A DNA stretch of 64,000 nt from Bacteroidales bacterium. GTDB lineage: Bacteria; Bacteroidota; Bacteroidia; Bacteroidales; UBA932. Below are positions 60,935 through 64,000 of this stretch, in pieces; position 1 is the stretch's first letter; every line of letters begins with the position of its first letter. The notes beneath the pieces were generated by a model, which was given only the letters and a program-made list of their open reading frames with translations, made no database searches and had not been told where the DNA came from. The stretch spans positions 1 to 64,000 of the forward strand of contig JAEEVC010000008.1 in assembly GCA_016287075.1 (NCBI GenBank). The letters are read 5' to 3'. A program made the position numbers and the translations under genes.

Positions 60935-62206
60935 ATGCTTACACTCAAAACCCTCCGCGAGAATCCCGAGCATGTCATCGCGAAACTCGCCATCAAGAAT
61001 TTCGACGCCCGCGCGATCGTGGAGAAGGTCATCGCGCTCGACGACAACCGGAAGGCCCTCCAGACCGAGTCCGACCGGCTCCTGTCCGAGCAGAAGAAGG
61101 CCGCCGCGAAGATCGGCGCCCTGATGAAGGAAGGGAAGAAGGCCGAGGCGGAAGCCGCGAAGGCGGAAGTCGCCGCCATGAAGGCGAAATCCACCGCCCT
61201 GCTCGCCCAGGCCGATGAAAACCAGCAGGAACTCGACGCCAGCCTCGTCCTGCTCCCGAACATGCCCTGCGACCTCGTCGTTCCGGGCAAGGGCGCGGAG
61301 GACAACCAGGTCGTCAAGATGGGCGGCGAGGACCCGCAGCTGCCGGAAGGCGCCCTTCCGCACTGGGAGCTCGCCCGCAAATACGACATCATCGACTTCG
61401 ACCTCGGCGTGAAGATCACCGGCGCCGGCTTCCCGGTTTACAAGGGGAAAGGCGCCCGGCTCCAGCGGGCCCTCATCAACTACTTCCTCGACCGCAACAC
61501 CGCGGCCGGCTACCTGGAGGTCGAACCTCCGGTGATGGTCAACCAGGCCTCCGGCTTCGGCACCGGCCAGCTGCCGGACAAGGAAGGGCAGATGTACCAT
61601 GCCACCGTGGACAATTTCTACATGGTCCCGACGGCCGAAGTCCCCGTGACGAACATCTTCCGGGATGTCATCCTCCAGAACGACCAGTTCCCGCAGAAGA
61701 TGACGGCCTATACGCCCTGCTTCCGCCGCGAAGCCGGCTCCTACGGCAAGGACGTCCGCGGCCTCAACCGGCTCCATCAGTTCGACAAGGTCGAGATTGT
61801 CCGCGTCGAGCGCCCGGAAGACAGCTATGCCGCGCTGGATGAGATGGTTGCCCATGTGGAAGGCCTCGTGAAGGAACTCGGCCTGAAGTACCGCATCCTC
61901 CGCCTCTGCGGCGGGGACATGAGCTTCACCTCGGCCATCACCTATGACTTCGAACTGTGGTCCGCCGCCCAGGGCCGCTGGCTGGAGATCAGCTCCGTAT
62001 CGAACTTCGAGAGCTTCCAGGCCAACCGCCTCAAGCTCCGTTACAAGGACGAGAACGGCAAGACCCAGCTCTGCCACACGCTGAACGGCAGTTCCCTCGC
62101 GCTTCCGCGCGTGGTCGCCGCCCTGCTCGAAGACAACCAGAAAGACGGTTACATCGAGATTCCCGAGGTCCTTCGCCCCTACACCGGTTTCGACCGGATC
62201 GACTAA
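60935..62206 (+). CDS. serS: Seryl-tRNA synthetase
   Basis: 423 residues. Class II synthetase with a long antiparallel coiled coil (about 30-105, Lys/Glu/Ala-rich). VPTAEVPVTN, FRREAGSYGKDVRGLNRLHQF (motif 2) and SVSNFESFQANRLKLRYK with LNGSSLALPRVVAALLE (motif 3) follow. Full length. It ends 5 bp before ruvC. Confidence 0.97.
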   Translation: MLTLKTLRENPEHVIAKLAIKNFDARAIVEKVIALDDNRKALQTESDRLLSEQKKAAAKIGALMKEGKKAEAEAAKAEVAAMKAKSTALLAQADENQQELDASLVLLPNMPCDLVVPGKGAEDNQVVKMGGEDPQLPEGALPHWELARKYDIIDFDLGVKITGAGFPVYKGKGARLQRALINYFLDRNTAAGYLEVEPPVMVNQASGFGTGQLPDKEGQMYHATVDNFYMVPTAEVPVTNIFRDVILQNDQFPQKMTAYTPCFRREAGSYGKDVRGLNRLHQFDKVEIVRVERPEDSYAALDEMVAHVEGLVKELGLKYRILRLCGGDMSFTSAITYDFELWSAAQGRWLEISSVSNFESFQANRLKLRYKDENGKTQLCHTLNGSSLALPRVVAALLEDNQKDGYIEIPEVLRPYTGFDRID

Positions 62207-62211
62207 GGGGG

Positions 62212-62772
62212 ATGGGCCCGGAGAAGACCATCCTCGGCATCGACCCCGGAACCCAGTTGCTGGGTTTCGGGGTCATCCGTGCCGTGGGGAAGAAGGCCTC
62301 GTATGTGGACATGGGCATCCTGGACCTGCGGAAGGAGAAGGACGCCTATTCCAAGCTCCGCGCGATCCATGAATGCATCAGCGAGGTCTGCAAGTCCTAT
62401 CATCCCGATGAACTGGCCATCGAATCCCCCTTCTACGGGAAGAACGCCCAGGTCGTCCTGAAACTCGGCCGCGCCCAGGGTGCGGCGATCATCGCGGCCC
62501 TCCAGGGCGGTGTCGCTTCCGTGACGGAATATGCCCCCCGCAAGGCCAAGGAGGCGATTGTCGGCAACGGCGCCGCCTCGAAGGAGCAGGTGCAGATGAT
62601 GCTGGAAAAGACCCTCGGCGTCACGTTGGAATCCAGGCATCTCGATGCCACGGACGCCCTCGCCATCGCCCTCTGCCACCACTACCAGAACGTGAACCCG
62701 CTCGCCTCCGCCAAGGGCAAGGCGGGCTGGGAGAAATTCCTGCAGGAACACCCGGACCGGGTGAAAAAATAA
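62212..62772 (+). CDS. ruvC: Holliday junction resolvase RuvC
   Basis: 186 residues. Cuts four-way junctions. The acidic catalytic residues are visible: Asp11 in LGIDPGTQ, Glu71 in AIESPFYGK, and Asp145 and Asp148 in HLDATDALAIAL. The ATG at 62212 follows a GGGGG tract 2 bp upstream; the longer ORF overlapping serS is not used. It is likely in an operon with serS. Confidence 0.95.
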   Translation: MGPEKTILGIDPGTQLLGFGVIRAVGKKASYVDMGILDLRKEKDAYSKLRAIHECISEVCKSYHPDELAIESPFYGKNAQVVLKLGRAQGAAIIAALQGGVASVTEYAPRKAKEAIVGNGAASKEQVQMMLEKTLGVTLESRHLDATDALAIALCHHYQNVNPLASAKGKAGWEKFLQEHPDRVKK

Positions 62773-62811
62773 GTCCTTCCCGTTAAACTTTCCCGCCGGG
62801 AGACTGTCTAA

Positions 62812-62830
62812 ACGGATGTTGAACATCCGT
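62812..62830. promoter_or_regulatory. 19-bp palindrome before the receptor-like gene
   Basis: ACGGATGTT-G-AACATCCGT, perfect 9-bp arms with a single central base, 13 bp before the ATG at 62844. It is a candidate operator, or a hairpin masking the start region. Confidence 0.45.
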
Positions 62831-62843
62831 GTACGCTACGACA

Positions 62844-64000
62844 ATGAGAAAGATCCTCGCACTCATCTGCGGTTCCATCGCCGCCCTGACCTTCGCCCAG
62901 GCTCTCCAGGCCCAATCCTATACCGTCACCCTGACCCTCCAGGACGCTTCGACCGAAGAAGCCGTCGGGTTCGCCACCGTTTCGCTGACCCCTTCCGGGA
63001 CCACGAAGGCGACCAAGTATGTCCTCAGTGACAGCCACGGCAAGGCGACCCTGGAGCGTGTCCACGCCGGCAAGTATCTGCTGAAGTCCGAGCTGATGGG
63101 CTACAAGCCCCATGAGCAGGAGGTGGAAATCACCAAGGCGGTCGACCTCGGCGTCATCAAGATGGAGCAGGACCGGGAAGTGCTGGACGCCGCGAGCGTC
63201 TCCGCCGTCGGCAACCCCATCGTCATCAAGAAAGACACGGTCGAGTACAATGCCTCTTCTTTCATGACCGCCGACAATGACGCCCTGGAAGAGCTCCTGA
63301 AGAAGCTCCCGGGCGTGGAAGTGGATGAAAGCGGGATTGTTACGGCCAACGGCGAGACCATCACCAAGATCACCATCGACGGCAAGACCTTCTTCCTCGA
63401 CGACCCGCAGATCGCGACGAAGAACCTCCCCGCGAAGATCATCGAGAAGGTCAAGGTGGTCAAGAAGAAATCCGAGCAGGCCGAATTCACCGGCATCGAC
63501 GACGGCAACGAGGAATACGTCATCGACCTGTCCGTGAAGAAGGGCATGATGAACGGCATGTTCGGCAATGCGATGCTCGGCGGCGGCCACGACCTCCCGA
63601 AGACGGCCGACAACCTCAATGACTGGCGGTACCAGGGCGCCCTCATGATGGGCAAGTTCACGGAAAAGACCCAGCTGAGCCTCATTTTCAACGCCAACAA
63701 CACCAACAACCGCGGCTTCAACGACCTGTCCGGCAGCATGATGCAGTCCATGCGCGGCGGCGCCGGCGGCGGCCGGGGCATGGGCCGCGGCCAGGGCGGC
63801 TGGGGCAGCGGAAACGGCGTCACGACCTCCTGGATGGGCGGCCTGAACGGCGCCTGGACCCTCTTCGACGGCGACATGGACCTCTCCGGAAACTACATGT
63901 ATAACAACACGCGGAAGGAGGTCCTTGAGCAGACTTACAAGGAGACCTACATGCAGGACGGCTCGACCCTGATCTATGCGAACCCGGAGCCGGGCTACAA
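62844..64000 (+). CDS. TonB-dependent receptor-like outer-membrane protein (partial, runs off the end)
   Basis: The first 385 residues are present. Signal peptide (MRKILALICGSIAALTFAQA). A carboxypeptidase-regulatory-like domain (about 26-105, TLQDASTEEAVGFATVSLTP) opens the protein. The plug-like region with DTVEYNASSFMTADNDALEE, then LLKKLPGVEVDESG, is typical of OMP-family proteins with a degenerate plug. A Gly-rich insert (about 300-328, RGGAGGGRGMGRGQGG) precedes the barrel strands. No stop codon is reached. The frame is absent from simple start-to-stop ORF lists because it has no stop. Confidence 0.85.
   Translation, partial: MRKILALICGSIAALTFAQALQAQSYTVTLTLQDASTEEAVGFATVSLTPSGTTKATKYVLSDSHGKATLERVHAGKYLLKSELMGYKPHEQEVEITKAVDLGVIKMEQDREVLDAASVSAVGNPIVIKKDTVEYNASSFMTADNDALEELLKKLPGVEVDESGIVTANGETITKITIDGKTFFLDDPQIATKNLPAKIIEKVKVVKKKSEQAEFTGIDDGNEEYVIDLSVKKGMMNGMFGNAMLGGGHDLPKTADNLNDWRYQGALMMGKFTEKTQLSLIFNANNTNNRGFNDLSGSMMQSMRGGAGGGRGMGRGQGGWGSGNGVTTSWMGGLNGAWTLFDGDMDLSGNYMYNNTRKEVLEQTYKETYMQDGSTLIYANPEPGY

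Overview
The window looks like chromosomal DNA of a GC-rich member of the Bacteroidota, most likely order Bacteroidales. The evidence is the many TAnnTTTG-type -7 promoter boxes, the Na+-translocating NADH dehydrogenase operon, an UpxY-type NusG paralogue, fimbrillin-like lipoproteins, BACON, Big_2, DUF4493 and DUF4906-like domains, and TonB-dependent receptors. Genus cannot be fixed from the sequence alone. I see no plasmid, phage or transposase genes and no CRISPR array.

Layout. 1-504: 5' end of a Fic-family gene with palindromic operators, then initiator tRNA. 562-9056: hisS, a secreted esterase, sppA, a HAD hydrolase, a large GDPD-GH31 two-domain enzyme, tRNA-Asp. 9060-9570: a gene-poor patch with a palindromic repeat and a thioredoxin-family remnant. 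9572-14976: isochorismatase-like and DUF4886-like genes, upxY, anaerobic sulfatase maturase, pgi, hsp20. 15333-20882: uvrA and three glycosyltransferases. 21158-26501: a fimbrial-type surface locus with a 57-residue small ORF coupled to a large fimbrillin-like lipoprotein, and two divergent accessory lipoproteins. 26627-33370: a DUF47 protein and the complete nqrABCDEF operon, whose NqrC carries a 14-cysteine tail. 33459-36900: UvrD/PcrA-type helicase, a possible short RNA, tRNA-Gly, a HicAB toxin-antitoxin pair. 36922-43964: DUF4493 lipoprotein, M16 peptidase, aldehyde dehydrogenase, Big_2 lipoprotein. 44009-50628: repeat array, fimbrillin-like and BACON lipoproteins, a TonB receptor with a His/Cys-rich partner, tRNA-Leu. 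50667-57752: prmA, an AsmA-like giant, a gene-free highly structured stretch, rpsU, a sirtuin and an AAA ATPase. 57868-64000: an EF-hand membrane protein, rplU-rpmA, serS, ruvC, and the 5' part of a TonB-dependent receptor-like gene.

How the parts work together. Much of the window is housekeeping: translation (hisS, serS, rplU, rpmA, rpsU, prmA, four tRNAs), repair and recombination (uvrA, pcrA, ruvC), central carbon (pgi) and respiratory sodium pumping (nqr). Between these lie surface modules of lipoproteins and outer-membrane receptors, often paired by TGATG or TAATG overlaps.

The most unusual items are non-coding. Two dispersed palindromic repeat families occur here. A nested inverted-repeat element of about 203 bp sits at 55203-55405. 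Other odd features are the NqrC cysteine tail encoded by a 27-bp minisatellite, the GDPD-GH31 fusion, and a possible membrane-anchored Pgi isoform with its own promoter. All functional calls rest on reading motifs by eye; no database search was run.
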